Assembly: GCA_947462335.1 (NCBI GenBank)
Contig: OX381718.1
Coordinates: 38,284,976 to 38,348,975 of the forward strand
DNA from: Harmothoe impar
Lineage: Eukaryota; Annelida; Polychaeta; Phyllodocida; Polynoidae
Reading direction: 5' to 3'
Length of the DNA stretch: 64,000 nucleotides
Under the pieces are notes generated by a model that saw nothing but the letters and a program-made list of their open reading frames with translations, searched no databases and was not told the origin of the DNA. The first letter of the stretch is position 1, and each line of letters opens with the position of its first letter. Positions 1 through 11,712 of this stretch are shown here, one piece after another. A program made the position numbers and the translations under genes.

Positions 1-3000
1 TTATCAGTTGGTTAAGCCATCACCAGGTCAATGGTTGCAGTGTCAATGTCGAACAGGTCGACTCTTTGATTAAGTATCGCAACGAAAACGGTGTTAGTCA
101 AACAAGGCTTGAGGGGGAGGTGGCATAGGTTGGGGTCGGGTAAAGGGTGAACTGCAGGCCTTATATGGTAGAAACAACCATAGTTATGTTACCATGGCAA
201 CCATTCACTCTTATAGCAATGGTGATACTGTACCTCTGTCATATCTTGGTGCGAAACCTGGTGGAAACAGACCCATAAAAGTACACAATTACAAAACTAC
301 AACCACAACTTTCACAGGGTAACGACGGACTGACAACGGATCATCTCACTGGGGGGCTTGTGTGTGAGTGTGTGCGCAACACCAGGATTTCACATGCGAA
401 CAGCTAAACACTATTTCTTAGTTTTGAACAATGATGTAAATCCTAGAAATGTACTGTGAAATCAGCTTGAGCACTAGATTTCCCAGAGGATGAGTTTGGA
501 CAAATACAATCTAATAAATTGTATTGTTTTAAAAATCTTAACTGGGGTTTAATGGAGATGATCGGTTACCAGTCGCCTCACAATTTTCACGAACAAAGCA
601 TAAAGAGGTATGATCGAGAGGAAAAAACCTGTCGACTATTATGTAGAAAGTATAATGAAGTTAGTTGAAATAAGGCGGTTGGTACTGGTTTTCTATCCAC
701 ATGTATCTACTGAAAGGAAATGCTAATACACATAACTAATTGATATAAGGCAGTTTCAGTAGGATGAAGAAACATTTCTTTTTAGTGAAGTAATACATCT
801 TAAATGTATGTTGAGAAATGAGTGAAGTTAATGCCCTTGGCCCACTTTCATAAAGGCATGAGAGCGGCTTTGCTCAGCCGTGGATGGTTGATTAAATTGG
901 ACCTCAATCAGGATGTCAAATGGAGGGTGTGCCATCTGATTCAAATCCCACCCCATTATCAGTCCAATTGCAGGTGCAATTAGGTATGCGATTGAACAAA
1001 TTGTGCCTTTATCACATCAGCAGACCCTGGGCATTCAGGACATTGTTTTGAATATTGGAAGGAGAAATGCTCAGTCAATGCATTGCTCGGAAAAGTATTC
1101 ATATAGTACAGATAGATAAAATAGTAGCGTGTTTCCTTAAAACATATTAAATGTTATATCTCTGTTGAGATGAACAGGTTTATGAATATGCCTGCATACT
1201 TCTGTCAAGTAAAACCAGCAGGCATTTGGTATTACCATGAGTACCTCAAAAATATTGATGGTTTGATATGTGATATACATTTTTACCTTTGGGTAACATT
1301 ACAGTATGTTAACATCTAATGGTCATGTCACTCCTCAGTCTAGATCAAACCTACGTGTATAGATTGCATTCACAATGGGTCAATCTACCACGAGAAGATT
1401 CATATTTTCCTATTTCAACAACTGTATGGGAATTTCCGACAGGTATATTTCAAGGTGCAATATCCATAACCTTCTTACTCTGTTGTATTACTGAACATGT
1501 GCATTTATAAAAAAGAATGTTCTATCATCCTTTAAAATTTATATAATTGGGATTTGAGTAATGATAACCTTGTGGAAATATTCAAATAACTCATCAAATT
1601 CAAAAAAGTATATTCAGTCATAATATATTAGAAAAAACAATGTAATATGTCCAACGCAAATAATCTCTTGTTGAGCTAAAACTGTAACACTACAAACAAA
1701 TTATCAAAGGGTTGACGAGATAAAAAATACCTTCCACTGTTTATATTTCACGCCGAAACTGGCATTTTATCTCGATGCCCATTTTAGCAAAAAATGGCAT
1801 ACTTAAATAATATAACTGAACTCCTTAGACATAGAAAGGTGCCACAAAAATATTGATTTGAAAAGATTTAATTATGAGATTCAAATAGCTCAAGGGCTTA
1901 CATACCTTAATTCACAAACCACTCGAGGTGACTTCATACAACCAAAATCTTGACGTTGCTCTTTCAATTAAGTTATTACAAATTGTAGAAATACAAAGGT
2001 CTTTTGTCATCAGCAAATTTGTCAGCTTCATCCGCTTCTCAAGCATGTCTATTGGTATGTTCAGAATCCTTTACAATGTACTTTTACTTTTCTACATATA
2101 TATGAAAGCAATATAAAATTCCTAAATCATCATTTTGTTCTGTTTGGTTGTATAAAGTGTCTTCATGTGGTTTCAAGTCTTAATTCTCAATATAAAAACT
2201 GGATGGTGGTTGAGTTAATAATTCAACATGCAGTTACCCACTATATATGTTTTATTACTCTTTAACACCTAGTTTGAGGTTTTATCACCAGGTGTCTCTA
2301 GTGTAGGGAGCTGCTTACCATACAACATTTATACACATTTTATATTTGGATAGGTATAAGAAAAAAAACTCTACACGAGATTTCACAAAGTTTCATTTTT
2401 TTGAAAATAACTTCTAAAAGGCCCACAGATACGAATGTGGCTTTAGTGCTATATGCGATGGGTACATGCTGCCCATACAATTTTGAGACATTTGGCTTAT
2501 TTCTCATATATCTATATTCAAAAAATGTAAAGAGCATGTAATATAATGGTACACGATTGTGTAAGACTTCAAAATTTAACTCTAATACAAAGCTAACACT
2601 TCTAATTATGCAGCGTAGTTAAACTCATATTTTACAAAGGGTCCTCAGATCTCTTCCCAACTAAGTTACTTATATTTGACCAGTATTGCATTTTATTTGT
2701 ACATTATTGATATGCTTCCCTCACTTATTGAAAAAGCTTGGCTTCAATTTAGAATAAATTAGTGAAAAATAATACATTCTAAGAGTTCATAACTCCAAGT
2801 AAAATACCACCACCCAGACAAAGCATGCTCATAATAGATGTATAGAACAAGCCATATGGGATATCTACTCACATCAAATATTGGACGGCAAACACTTTTT
2901 GGAGGGGCACATTTGGGGGGGGGGCAGATTTTCGGATAGGGACTGGATAAAGAAGCGACAACTTCCAAACAATATGAAACTTATGTTCCAATAGACATGG

Positions 3001-5690
3001 AGAGGACATTGCTGGATGTTTACAGATAATGTATATTTGGTAATAGAGCTCTATGGATTATCAGACATGTAGCTCAATGCACTGGAAATGAAGGATTGAT
3101 GTTGTTAATATAGGGGTAATAGCAATGCATAATAAGGGTACTCGCAATGTAAGGGAGGTTCAATGTACACCGCACCGTTCTCACTGCACCAGCATGCACA
3201 TTTACAATGTCACGCCACTGGTATATGGAGGTAGATTGGACCATAGCAGGACGTATATTGTACCATAGCTGTCTCCTGTAGGATGACCAAAGGGTGATAT
3301 GTAACAATCAGGACCAAACTCAATAAAACTCCATACTCAGGGTAGTCACAATGCATTTTGTAGTATCATCGGAATCGAAAGCAACGCTTCCTTGCCAAAT
3401 CTTTGGTAATTATAATATTTCTGTTAATTTGAAATTCTTTTTAAAATTTAATAAGTGAATTTGAAAGTTTTTGTGACATGCTGGTCGGTTGTAGGTTGGT
3501 GTACTTTAATTGAAATTAGTAATAAAACAGAACGCGGCGCCAGCAAAGATAGTTACGTTAATAGGAAAAATAACATGGCTGCTCGCCCACGGGTAGGAAA
3601 AAAAGTTGATGCCAAATCGAGGCTGACCTTGACCTATGACCTAGAAATACAAAGCGTGCTTCCGGTAACCAAAATATTGTGAGAACACTTACTCCTGAAC
3701 GGCATCATTTCCTGAATAGCCCCGCCTTGCGCTTGAAAATAGAGAAAATACAGACAACGAAGGTTAATCCCGCGAAGGGCGAGAATAGCAGCAGCAGACT
3801 CAAGGCACGAGGGCAAGGCAGGCATCAGGGGCTGTCGCAAGCAGGGGTAAAAATGTTAGAATTGCGCATGCGCTAGCATAGCCTTAGCGCGGCATGAGTA
3901 GTAGCTATATATATATGTATAGGCACGACGTTGGCCATGCGTTCTAACGCATGGTCTCTGAACATTACTGTACGTCTCCAATAGTAAGCCTCCACCTAAT
4001 CTACTACTATAGATCTCTATATTGTATACGCACTATGTTATCTGTGTACTATGTAACTATGATAAGCCTACAGACACTTCATGGGGCAACTACATTAGTG
4101 TGTTCAGCTATAGCTTGCATGCATATGAATATTGATATAGTAATTTTCTTTCTTACATGAGTTTTCTTTCAATGTAAAGGTGCCTTCTTTATCTATTTTA
4201 GTTATGCTTTACATATGGATATATATTGTATACAATGTCTTAAGTCTAACATGAAAAACTAGTCCAGGGATTCCACTTCATGACTTATGCATACAATCAA
4301 ACTTAAATAACAGTAGGGGCTTTTGTATGATGCATTTGATATGAACTAAGTAAGGTAAACTTATAATATATAATAATCGCAAGGCAAACTACTGAGCAGT
4401 GATAATGTATCAAAAACGGGGGAGGGAGGCTATAGAGTAGCAGGAATATCTAATGCTAATTTCTTATCTAATCTACTACTGGGTTTTAGCAAGCAATCTC
4501 CATATTGGAGATCTCTATCTAACAATCAATCCATATTATACGCAATTCTCTATTATCATTAGGAGATGTTCTGTCGTAGAGACCATTTTCTTGAATATTT
4601 CAGTGTTTACTGTATCTGTAGTAGGGCATACCCTTTCATTACTTGTTTTGGCGAAAAACAATGTATTCGCGCATATGCAGAGCGCGAACCATCATTACAG
4701 TCTGGATAACATTACATGTAGCGCATTAAAAGGGTTTGTAAATAGTGAAACGCGCTTAGTGTATATATATATACATATACAGGTCTCAACACATGTATAT
4801 ATCTCTTACATTTTGTAGTAAAATACACAATTTTGTTTCAACATTACATCAAAGGTACACTATTTTCCTTACCTGTCCAGCCTTACAGTATTGGCTTATA
4901 TACCATAAACGACTCCACTACTAGTTGTGACATATATATATATATATATACAACATCACTGCTAGGGCAGACTTATTTATAATGGCGCAAAACCTAAGCG
5001 GTTTTACTCTTACTCTTAAACACTTTACAATGAGTAAAAAAGGGAAATGTAAGAAAAATAGCGTTGACCTACTAACTAAAAGAAAGTTTTCATTAAGGAA
5101 TAGAAATAGAAGTGCATAATAAAAACAATAGGGCTTATAAAATACTATTGGAATGTTTCCAGCGGCACTAATAACTTGTTTTAATGTAACCTCCCCCCTC
5201 CCCTCACTACAGCCAATAATATCATAGAAGGAATTATGCTTTTGCTATTTGTCCCTTTCAGGTATCGCCTGTCTAATGTTTGCTTCCAATGGCTCACTTT
5301 GATCCAAATTTCAAACTTTTATCTCTTTTAAAATCTCTTTTAATTGTCCGTAATATATACCCATAGCAAAAGGTATATAACATTATAGAAGTTTTGAAGT
5401 TAATTCATTGGGTTAATTTTCTTTAAAACCGATTGACTGCAGTGCCATGTAGGCAGAAGCAGGAACTGAATTTTATCTGGAATGTGCGCTGGTAATTAGG
5501 GCCCAGTCGTTCACGTCTCACAAGCCACAAGCCTAACGGAACTAGCAACATTCCTGGAGGGACATGATGGTAGCCTACACATGGTTACATTTGTAGGGCC
5601 TTTATGATTGCTTACTGTGTAATAAAATCATATCACACATAAGGGTGATAATATACCCATTTCACACATGTGGGCGATAGTACACCCCTA
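1..5690. other. Gene-free AT-rich flank left of the potassium channel exon
   Basis: No open reading frame here resembles a known protein; the longest are AT-rich and lack domain-like composition. Short (TA)n tracts occur near 3905-3918, 4761-4772 and 4934-4952. A perfect RFX X-box-type palindrome (GTTACCATGGCAAC) sits at 188-201. If the channel exon ends at its splice donor (5698/5697) rather than at the in-frame stop, the next 3' exon of that gene would be in this stretch or beyond the window. I could not identify it. Confidence 0.6.
3530..3900. promoter_or_regulatory. Promoter-like GC island with nuclear-receptor and NRF1 sites
   Basis: This is a local GC-rich island in AT-rich surroundings. 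At 3624-3642 the minus strand reads as three consecutive AGGTCA-type half sites (AGGTCA-T-AGGTCA-AGGTCA), which includes an extended TCAAGGTCA as used by ERR/SF1-type orphan nuclear receptors. At 3863-3873 there is a perfect TGCGCATGCGC palindrome, the NRF1 consensus. An ATG in a fair Kozak context lies near 3574 but opens only a short unrecognised frame. Promoter or enhancer function is inferred from motif content alone. Confidence 0.35.
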
Positions 5691-6602
5691 CTACACACCT
5701 GGATGATTATGTTTGATGGCGTTCATCCTCCGATTCTGGGGGCCTCCCATGCCCCCGGGCCCCCCTTGTGCCGGCCGTGCAGGCCCGGGGCCCTTCGGTC
5801 GTACCGCCTCCACTGGTAGTACTCTCCGCCGCTTCTTGGGAAGCTTGGCCCTTGCTTGAGTATGCGAGTAGAATAGGGCAAAGTTACTGACTATGACGGG
5901 TACGGGTAAGGCTATGGTCAGTACGCCGGCTAGTGCACACAGTGCTCCGACGAACATACCTACATATGTCTTAGGCGCCATATCGCCGTACCCTACAGTT
6001 GTCATTGTAACAATGGCCCACCAAAGGCCAACGGGTATGCTGGTGAAATCGTTGTTAGGGTTATACTGAATCCGTTCCGCGTAGAATATGAGTGCAGCAA
6101 ATATGACAATGCCAAGGATGAGAAAGAAGATTAGCAAGCTCAGCTCTCGAGCGCTGGCCTTAAATGTATGAATCAAGATCTTCAGGCCTGGACTATGACG
6201 TGTAAGCTTAAACAATCTCATGATTCGGATGATGCTGAAAAACTCAAGGATATCGTTCTCCTTCTTCAGTCGTGTGAGAAGGAAGTCAAGATAGAAGGAG
6301 AGTGTGGCTACGAAGTCTATGATGTTGACCGGAGCCCGGCCGAATTCTAGTTTATTATGGCTGACGATGAATCGTATAATGATCTCGAAGGTGAACCAGG
6401 CGTTACAAGCACACTCGATGTAGAAGAATGCTTCGTGCGGCTCGGTTCGCTTCTTTTCTAACGTCCATATTTGGGTGCGGTTGGGATGGCCACTGGACAT
6501 GGTGATGTTCTTGATGACTGGGACCCGCATGTTGGGATGCGTCTTGAGACAGAAGGACAGGATAGACACAACGATGAAGAAGACTGAGATAACGGCCACG
6601 AT
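5691..6602 (-). CDS. Shaw/Kv3-type voltage-gated potassium channel, transmembrane-domain exon (partial gene)
   Basis: The exon encodes S1 to S6 plus the proximal C-tail of a Kv channel alpha subunit, a tetrameric plasma-membrane K+ channel. Residues below count from the TTG-Gln codons at 6608; the true exon begins at Ile3. S1 is about 3-23, with N-glycosylation sequons at Asn34 and Asn43 in the S1-S2 loop. S2 is 62-83, S3 94-113, and S4 122-138 with charges Arg128, Arg131, Lys134 and Arg137. S5 is 156-177, the selectivity filter TVGYGD is 204-209, and S6 is 216-243 with the PVP gating hinge at 235-237. [21 protein letters not shown] (split: [10 protein letters not shown] then [11 protein letters not shown]) is typical of Shaw channels. 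The minus strand reads ctttgcag immediately before ATC at 6602, a phase-0 splice acceptor. The reading frame closes at 5691-5693, but CCAG|GTGTGT at 5700-5694 is a strong donor, so the exon may end at 5699. A Gly/Pro-rich tail (271-290) is specific to this protein. The T1 tetramerisation exon is absent. Confidence 0.93.
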   Translation of the reverse strand: MVAVISVFFIVVSILSFCLKTHPNMRVPVIKNITMSSGHPNRTQIWTLEKKRTEPHEAFFYIECACNAWFTFEIIIRFIVSHNKLEFGRAPVNIIDFVATLSFYLDFLLTRLKKENDILEFFSIIRIMRLFKLTRHSPGLKILIHTFKASARELSLLIFFLILGIVIFAALIFYAERIQYNPNNDFTSIPVGLWWAIVTMTTVGYGDMAPKTYVGMFVGALCALAGVLTIALPVPVIVSNFALFYSHTQARAKLPKKRRRVLPVEAVRPKGPGPARPAQGGPGGMGGPQNRRMNAIKHNHPGV

Positions 6603-6814
6603 CTGCAAAGATACAAGGTGAAAGCTGGTGTCAGAAATGGTGATTTACGTATATGATGTGTATAGTAGAGACTAGATGTGGAACAAGATATCATCAGCTG
6701 TATCATTTACAAAGGAACTACTCCCAACCATCAACGGTTTTTGTCAAATATCAATAGGAAATTAACTTAATACGGTTATCTTTGGGGGTGGGTAGGAATA
6801 CCGTTAAACGTATA
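6603..6814 (-). other. Presumed intron immediately upstream of the channel exon
   Basis: Intron sequence is inferred from the splice acceptor at 6603-6605 (minus-strand CAG preceded by a T-rich run). Nothing coding was seen. The retrotransposon that follows is inserted in this intron, antisense to the channel gene. Confidence 0.6.
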
Positions 6815-6819
6815 GGTAA

Positions 6820-7815
6820 ATCGGACTTGGTGAAGCCGCTGTAACCTGGTTTAAATCATATCTCCACAACAGGAAGCAAACCACTAGAGCAAATGGTATT
6901 ATTTCCAAGCCTGCCACCATTCTCTGTGGAGTCCCCCAGGGATCAATCTTGGGACCGTTATTATTTTTAATTTATATCAATGACCTTAATACATCTCTTA
7001 AAACCCTCAAATGTCAACTCTATGCTGACGACACAGCACTTTTCTGCACCTACCCTGAGCCCACTGCTGACATCCTGGCCTTGGTCAACCAGGACCTAGC
7101 AAATGTTGCCAACTGGTGTAAGAAAAATAAACTATCCCTTAACATAAAGAAGACCAAATACGCAATCTATGGCACCAAGCCTAAGATTGCTGCCCATGGT
7201 AATATTGAATTGAAAATTGATGACCAAGCACTTTTACATACCTACCAGTATAGATATCTTGGCATTGAGTTGGACAGCGACCTTAATTTTAAAGGCCACC
7301 TTAAAGGTGTCCAAAAAAGCCTGTCTTATAAGTCTTATCTGTTAACTAGACTTCGCCTAAGACTGACAGAGGCTGCTGCCCTTGATATAGTAAAGACTAT
7401 GGTCCTTCCCTGTATTGACTATGGACAGCTTATTTATGCCCCAGGCAATAAGGCTAGTCTCAACAAACTGCAGGGCACAGTAGACAGAATGGTTAAGGTC
7501 TGCTACTATAAGGATAAGGATACCTCCTCAGAAGACCTGAGGACTAGGGCTGGCATTATGACCCTAGAAGCGCGCAGGGAACTTGCGTTGAGTATGGCCG
7601 CTTTTAAATATGCCCAAGATCCCTCTCACCTCGACGAAAGGAACATTAATACTAGGAGGCATGATGGTAGGCTAGTAAAGGTACAGTGGTACAAACTCAC
7701 CATGGCTAGGCAGAGCGTTACCTATAGATTGGCTCATAAATGGAACTCTTTCACAGCTAAGCTAAGAAGCTGTACCTCACTGGTGGTGTTCAAACGTGAC
7801 CTAATCAATGAATAA
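6820..7815 (+). CDS. Reverse transcriptase (C-terminal part) of the non-LTR retrotransposon
   Basis: The frame is open without stops from 6820 to the TAA at 7813-7815, 331 codons. The finger/palm block GVPQGSILGPLLFLIYIND is followed by the catalytic YADDTALF (YADD at 7021-7032), then NIKKTKYAIYG and YLGIELDS, the thumb-proximal motifs of group CR1/Jockey/L2 reverse transcriptases. The C-terminus ends with HKWNSF...LVVFKRDL, equivalent to the family's WNSLP...FKxxL end. The N-terminal RT motifs and the endonuclease are missing, so it is not autonomous. The intact frame suggests a recent insertion. No ATG is needed because this is a truncated fragment; the first Met is at 6949. Confidence 0.9.
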   Translation: MGLGEAAVTWFKSYLHNRKQTTRANGIISKPATILCGVPQGSILGPLLFLIYINDLNTSLKTLKCQLYADDTALFCTYPEPTADILALVNQDLANVANWCKKNKLSLNIKKTKYAIYGTKPKIAAHGNIELKIDDQALLHTYQYRYLGIELDSDLNFKGHLKGVQKSLSYKSYLLTRLRLRLTEAAALDIVKTMVLPCIDYGQLIYAPGNKASLNKLQGTVDRMVKVCYYKDKDTSSEDLRTRAGIMTLEARRELALSMAAFKYAQDPSHLDERNINTRRHDGRLVKVQWYKLTMARQSVTYRLAHKWNSFTAKLRSCTSLVVFKRDLINE

Positions 7816-8130
7816 TAACCTAGCGGTTCTAAGTATGATGGTATCTGTGCCCGTGGCCCGGGCTTTAAATCCCCTCTGCCCCTACCCTATGTATTGTGAA
7901 CCTTCTTTACTATAGTCATACTAATACTAAAGAAATGGAATCATGACTGAAAAACCTTAACACTTGAACTACCTGTGAAATTTTGTACTACCCGTTGCTG
8001 AAACTGCATCGATAAACGGATGTAATTATATCATATTACGGTAACATACGAGAAATGAATATCTCCGACTAGCTGTACCAATCATAATACAGGAAATTTT
8101 CCTGATTGCTGCAGTAAAAATAAAAATCTT

Positions 8131-8159
8131 TGAATTGAATTGAATTGAATTGAATTGAA
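8131..8159 (+). repeat. (TGAAT)n 3' tail of the retrotransposon
   Basis: There are nearly six tandem copies of TGAAT following an A-rich stretch with AATAAAA-like sequence. It marks the retrotransposon's 3' terminus. The reverse-complement motif recurs at 19601-19620 and a short version at 59100-59110. Confidence 0.85.
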
Positions 8160-8345
8160 ATCGATGTATTTGAAATCAATGGGATATCGGTTTTCATTAC
8201 GCTTATGACTACGCTTATGACATAATTATTACAGCCCCATGGGCCTGTATTCCTTGGCTAAGTACCCAAAGGCACAGGTAACCAGCTAAAAGCTGATTGC
8301 TTGTTCTTTGTCAGCAGTTCTGTGTTCTTTACGAGTTGCACTGGT

Positions 8346-8417
8346 GTGACCAGTAGTTGGGCTCTGCCAGTGGTAGTATCGAGTGAAATTGATTTCCACC
8401 AAGGGAGCCGACTACTG
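8346..8417. repeat. Imperfect palindrome, family O copy 1
   Basis: CAGTAGTTGGGCTC on the left is inverted as GAGCCGACTACTG on the right, around CTCTGCCAGTGGTAGT and TTTCCACCAAGG. A related sequence with the same CTCTGCCAGTGGTAGT core and CGACTACTGAC end is at 25297-25365. A weaker relative is near 32218-32262. Confidence 0.5.
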
Positions 8418-8568
8418 ACTGTCTAGCCTATGATTATGTCTCTATTTATCCATGACGTCTACTGCCAATATGCTCATCACGCCTACCCCGCTACTGACAG
8501 CCTACACGTATCATCTCCCTATGTCAGGGGGACAAGCAGGACGGATTCTCGTCACAGAGGTAGGCTCC

Positions 8569-8649
8569 TTTAAAGGCGCACTGAACTCACGACGTCATTT
8601 GCGTACAAAACTCGGCAGGGCTAGGTCCTGAGCTCAGTGCGCCTTTAAG
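8569..8649. repeat. Inverted repeat with TTTAAAGGCGCACTGA arms
   Basis: TTAAAGGCGCACTGAACTC at about 8569-8588 is repeated in inverse orientation as GAGCTCAGTGCGCCTTTAA at 8630-8648, with about 40 bp between. It forms a strong hairpin with TTAA at its ends. It could be a very small MITE. Confidence 0.6.
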
Positions 8650-8937
8650 TTCTAGGTGGCTTACACTACAGGCCCTTTCTCTCAATAGTAAATGGACAAT
8701 ATACGTATTTGTGCTGTTTTGGTAATATTTGCAAAAGTATGCTTCTAGTGACGTAACGTATCTTATAATGAGTGTTTGGTAGAGTTATGCACATTTGCCC
8801 TATATCTGAGATGACTATACACAACGTAATGTACAAGATAAATACAGACGTATACTACATTATTTACATAATTATACAATTTGTGCATTCACGAATTGTT
8901 AGTTATTAAGTTATTGATAATCATCCAAAGTAAAAGG

Positions 8938-9012
8938 TACAATAATACCATGACTGTCAGGGAAAGTACAGTAATACCATGACTGTCAGTGAAAGTACAG
9001 TGATACCATTAC
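8938..9012. repeat. Short tandem repeat, about 32 bp unit
   Basis: The unit AGTACAGTAATACCATGACTG-TCAGTGAA (shown split) is repeated about two and a half times with a few substitutions. Confidence 0.75.
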
Positions 9013-11319
9013 TGGTGTTGTAGCATTGATTTCTCAGGATGACGAGTATATAGTCCAACTGATTGTATAGTTGTGAGCCTTGAGTCTAAATCAGACACAA
9101 CACTGGTCTATATATAGACGAGGCCATACACGTGTGCCAACATTAAAGTCAATAAACTGGTATCAAAATGGGAAAATGGAAAAGAAATCATATAAGAAAG
9201 ACGCCCGGTGGCACTGTCATAACTTAACCTTCGAAGTGATTATTTACTTATGATAACCACACACCTTTGTCCAATAACTCGGTCATTCTTTTCCCAATTA
9301 TATTTCTTGTACAATAGCTATTAACTCCCATATGCATGGTCCAGCTGCGCTATTCACTCAACTAATATAATGAATACTACACAAATACCTCCACCCCCTA
9401 TCCTGCCAGTACACAACTAAGTGGGTGGAAATCCCTTGCTGTGCATTACACATCATGCATGTTCACATCTTTACATAGGAAAACGTGTTCTGTCGACAAC
9501 CACTCCCTAGCCACTACCCAGGCTACCATTGCTACCTCAGCAAAATCGTGAGGAGAGAGAGAGGAGGGTTGGGGGTGAGATTGCAAAATCAATGTCGGCA
9601 CGCACGGTACGAGCCTGAGGCAGAGAGGGAGGGAGGCACCCAACAGTAATTATCGTGCTGATTTTGAAACGGACGGAAATGGAAGTGAGAAAAGGGATTG
9701 CATGATGGGATACCGGTCACATGATCAATCAAGACTATGTGTGTGTGTGTCTGGTGGGGGGGGGGGGCTGTTTGTGGATCCAATTTGGAATGAGAATATA
9801 AAGACTAGTCGTCGGGGTTGGCTAGCAATGTATTGCCTGTCAGACAAGATATGGAGCATTTACATTCAGTTCCCTCTTATTTGTATAACTATTATCTGCA
9901 TAAGTGTGAAAGGAGAATCTATTTGCTAAGATCTATTATGTAGTGAGTTACTCGGACATTTTTCTTATTTCCCTATTCAAGTATCAGACATTTTGTACTA
10001 ACAGGTGTATTCAATGTTAGACTGTCGGGGAATGTACTTATTTATTACTCACATACAAGGTAGGTATATTACTGATGTTTATTTGGAGAGACATTAAGAC
10101 GAGACAATATTGCCTTTAAAATTATGCATTGATAATGCCAAGTGCCTTTAAAAAATAATGCATTAAAAATACCTGCAGGTATATCCCTACACACATTTAC
10201 CCTCGCCTTTTCTAAATATGGAATGATAACTGTAATCCATCATGCTGTTTTAGCACCATTATGTCAATGACAAATGATATAGCATGGAATTAGAAAGCAG
10301 GTGGTTACAAATTCATAAGACAATATCTATTCATCTCCTAAGTTTGACAATGTCATCAATTTAACCACTACCTACTGTTGACTATTACTACTTAAATTGA
10401 CATAAACAAACAAAATGGCTTAATTATTCAGTAGACAACTGGTGATAGATTTTCTTTCCGAATCAATAATGCCATTACTCATACTCCCTGCTACCTCACC
10501 CCCTCCTACATGTTATCCAGTGGGCACTGTTGGGCACTGTATTTTGTTGCATCAATGATGTTTAACCTCTTAATATATGTGTGATCATTTGTTCTATCAT
10601 GGTTGGCTATGCACATGTGATTCTCCTGTACAGGTAGGTATATATGTTGTTGATTAATTAATTAAACAATGATAGAACCATGTTTACACATGTCTTTGTC
10701 GGGTTGGATCCCCTGACCAACCCACGTAGTCCATTCTCAAAGCTTTTCCCGTCCTGCCTCAATACCACCCTACCTATTCCCCGCGCAATAAAGACAAAAG
10801 TAGATGCTACAGGCTAGAATACAATACATCTCCTGTGTAATATGGTGTAAGAAGTATAGGACCATGTCACTTTGAAGCTGGTGCGACTAACACTTTCATG
10901 ATGTTGCTTCTCTCTAAGTGCTAAAATAAAAAACCTCAGAGTCGTTTTACATTGTTTAATCGTATTGATACAATGGGTGGGCCCAGCTGCAATGCATCAA
11001 TATTCCCTCGTGGTATTCCGGGCAGTAAGTGCCCTCGGTGAGCCCACTTAGCTGTACTTTGCACCAGGTTAGTAGCGAGTATGTACATAGACCCAACATG
11101 CACACACACCTATCCCTCTCAGAACATGCAACCTCCAAGCCCCAACTCCCACACCCTTACACACATACACATGCTCTCATCTCTCATAAAGTCAGAATAT
11201 ACAGCCTTCACCCCCTCTACAACTCCCCCTCTCATACACTTACTCTCACACACTCAGACATGGCAGCCAACGTGGGAGTAGAGAGGTGTGCGTGAGGGAA
11301 GTACACGGGGCTCTTATGG
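9013..11319. other. No gene seen; unique sequence with CA/GT-rich patches
   Basis: There is a GT-run and poly-G near 9736-9768 and a CA-rich stretch at 11095-11260. None of the short frames resembles a protein. Confidence 0.5.
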
Positions 11320-11712
11320 TGTACTATGTCGGTGGTGTGGACATACACTGGGCTCTGTGGTATACAATAACACTGGTAACTGCTGGTGAGGTCATACACT
11401 GGGCTCTGTGGTATACAATACCATTGGAAACGGTGGTATACTATATCACCAGGACTATAACACTGGTAACTGCTGGTGAGGTCTTACACTTGACTCTATA
11501 GCACACAATACCACTGGTAACTGCCTAACTCCCGGTGTAGACATACACAGGGCTCCATGGTACCTGTTACTAGATACCACTGGTAAGTGCTAAACCGCTT
11601 ATGTGGACATGCGCCTGGCTCCATGGCACTCAATGACATTGGTAGTGGGTATGCTGGTGTAGACATGCACCCTGTTCTGTGGGAGACCTTCCTATATGAT
11701 ACCACCGATGGC
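11320..11712. repeat. Degenerate minisatellite, unit about 60 bp
   Basis: The recurring words CACTGGTAACTGCT, GTGTAGACATACACTGG and GCTCTGTGGTA appear six or seven times with substitutions and small indels. Two adjacent blocks (about 11335-11400 and 11385-11495) are nearly identical in places. The short ORFs across it are artefacts of the repeat. Confidence 0.65.

Larger units (their letters stand above)
6815..8159 (+). mobile_element. 5'-truncated non-LTR (LINE) retrotransposon with TTGAA-repeat tail
   Basis: The element contains the C-terminal half of a reverse transcriptase ORF, a 3' UTR of about 315 bp, and a 3' tail of tandem TGAAT units at 8131-8159. That tail is the hallmark of CR1/L2/Jockey-like non-LTR elements, which prime on target DNA. 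The 5' end is lost just before 6820, where the frame runs into a stop, consistent with incomplete reverse transcription. There is no polyA and no LTR. It lies antisense within the channel gene's intron. Target-site duplication was not resolved. Confidence 0.85.

Noticed and set aside
4453..4818. 121-codon plus frame with hydrophobic segments
   Set aside because: The hydrophobicity follows AT-rich composition and ends in a TA-repeat. No transmembrane protein family is recognisable, and there is no splice or promoter context.
6168..6350. Plus-strand frame inside the channel exon
   Set aside because: It is antisense to the clearly conserved S4-S5 coding sequence and is a shadow.
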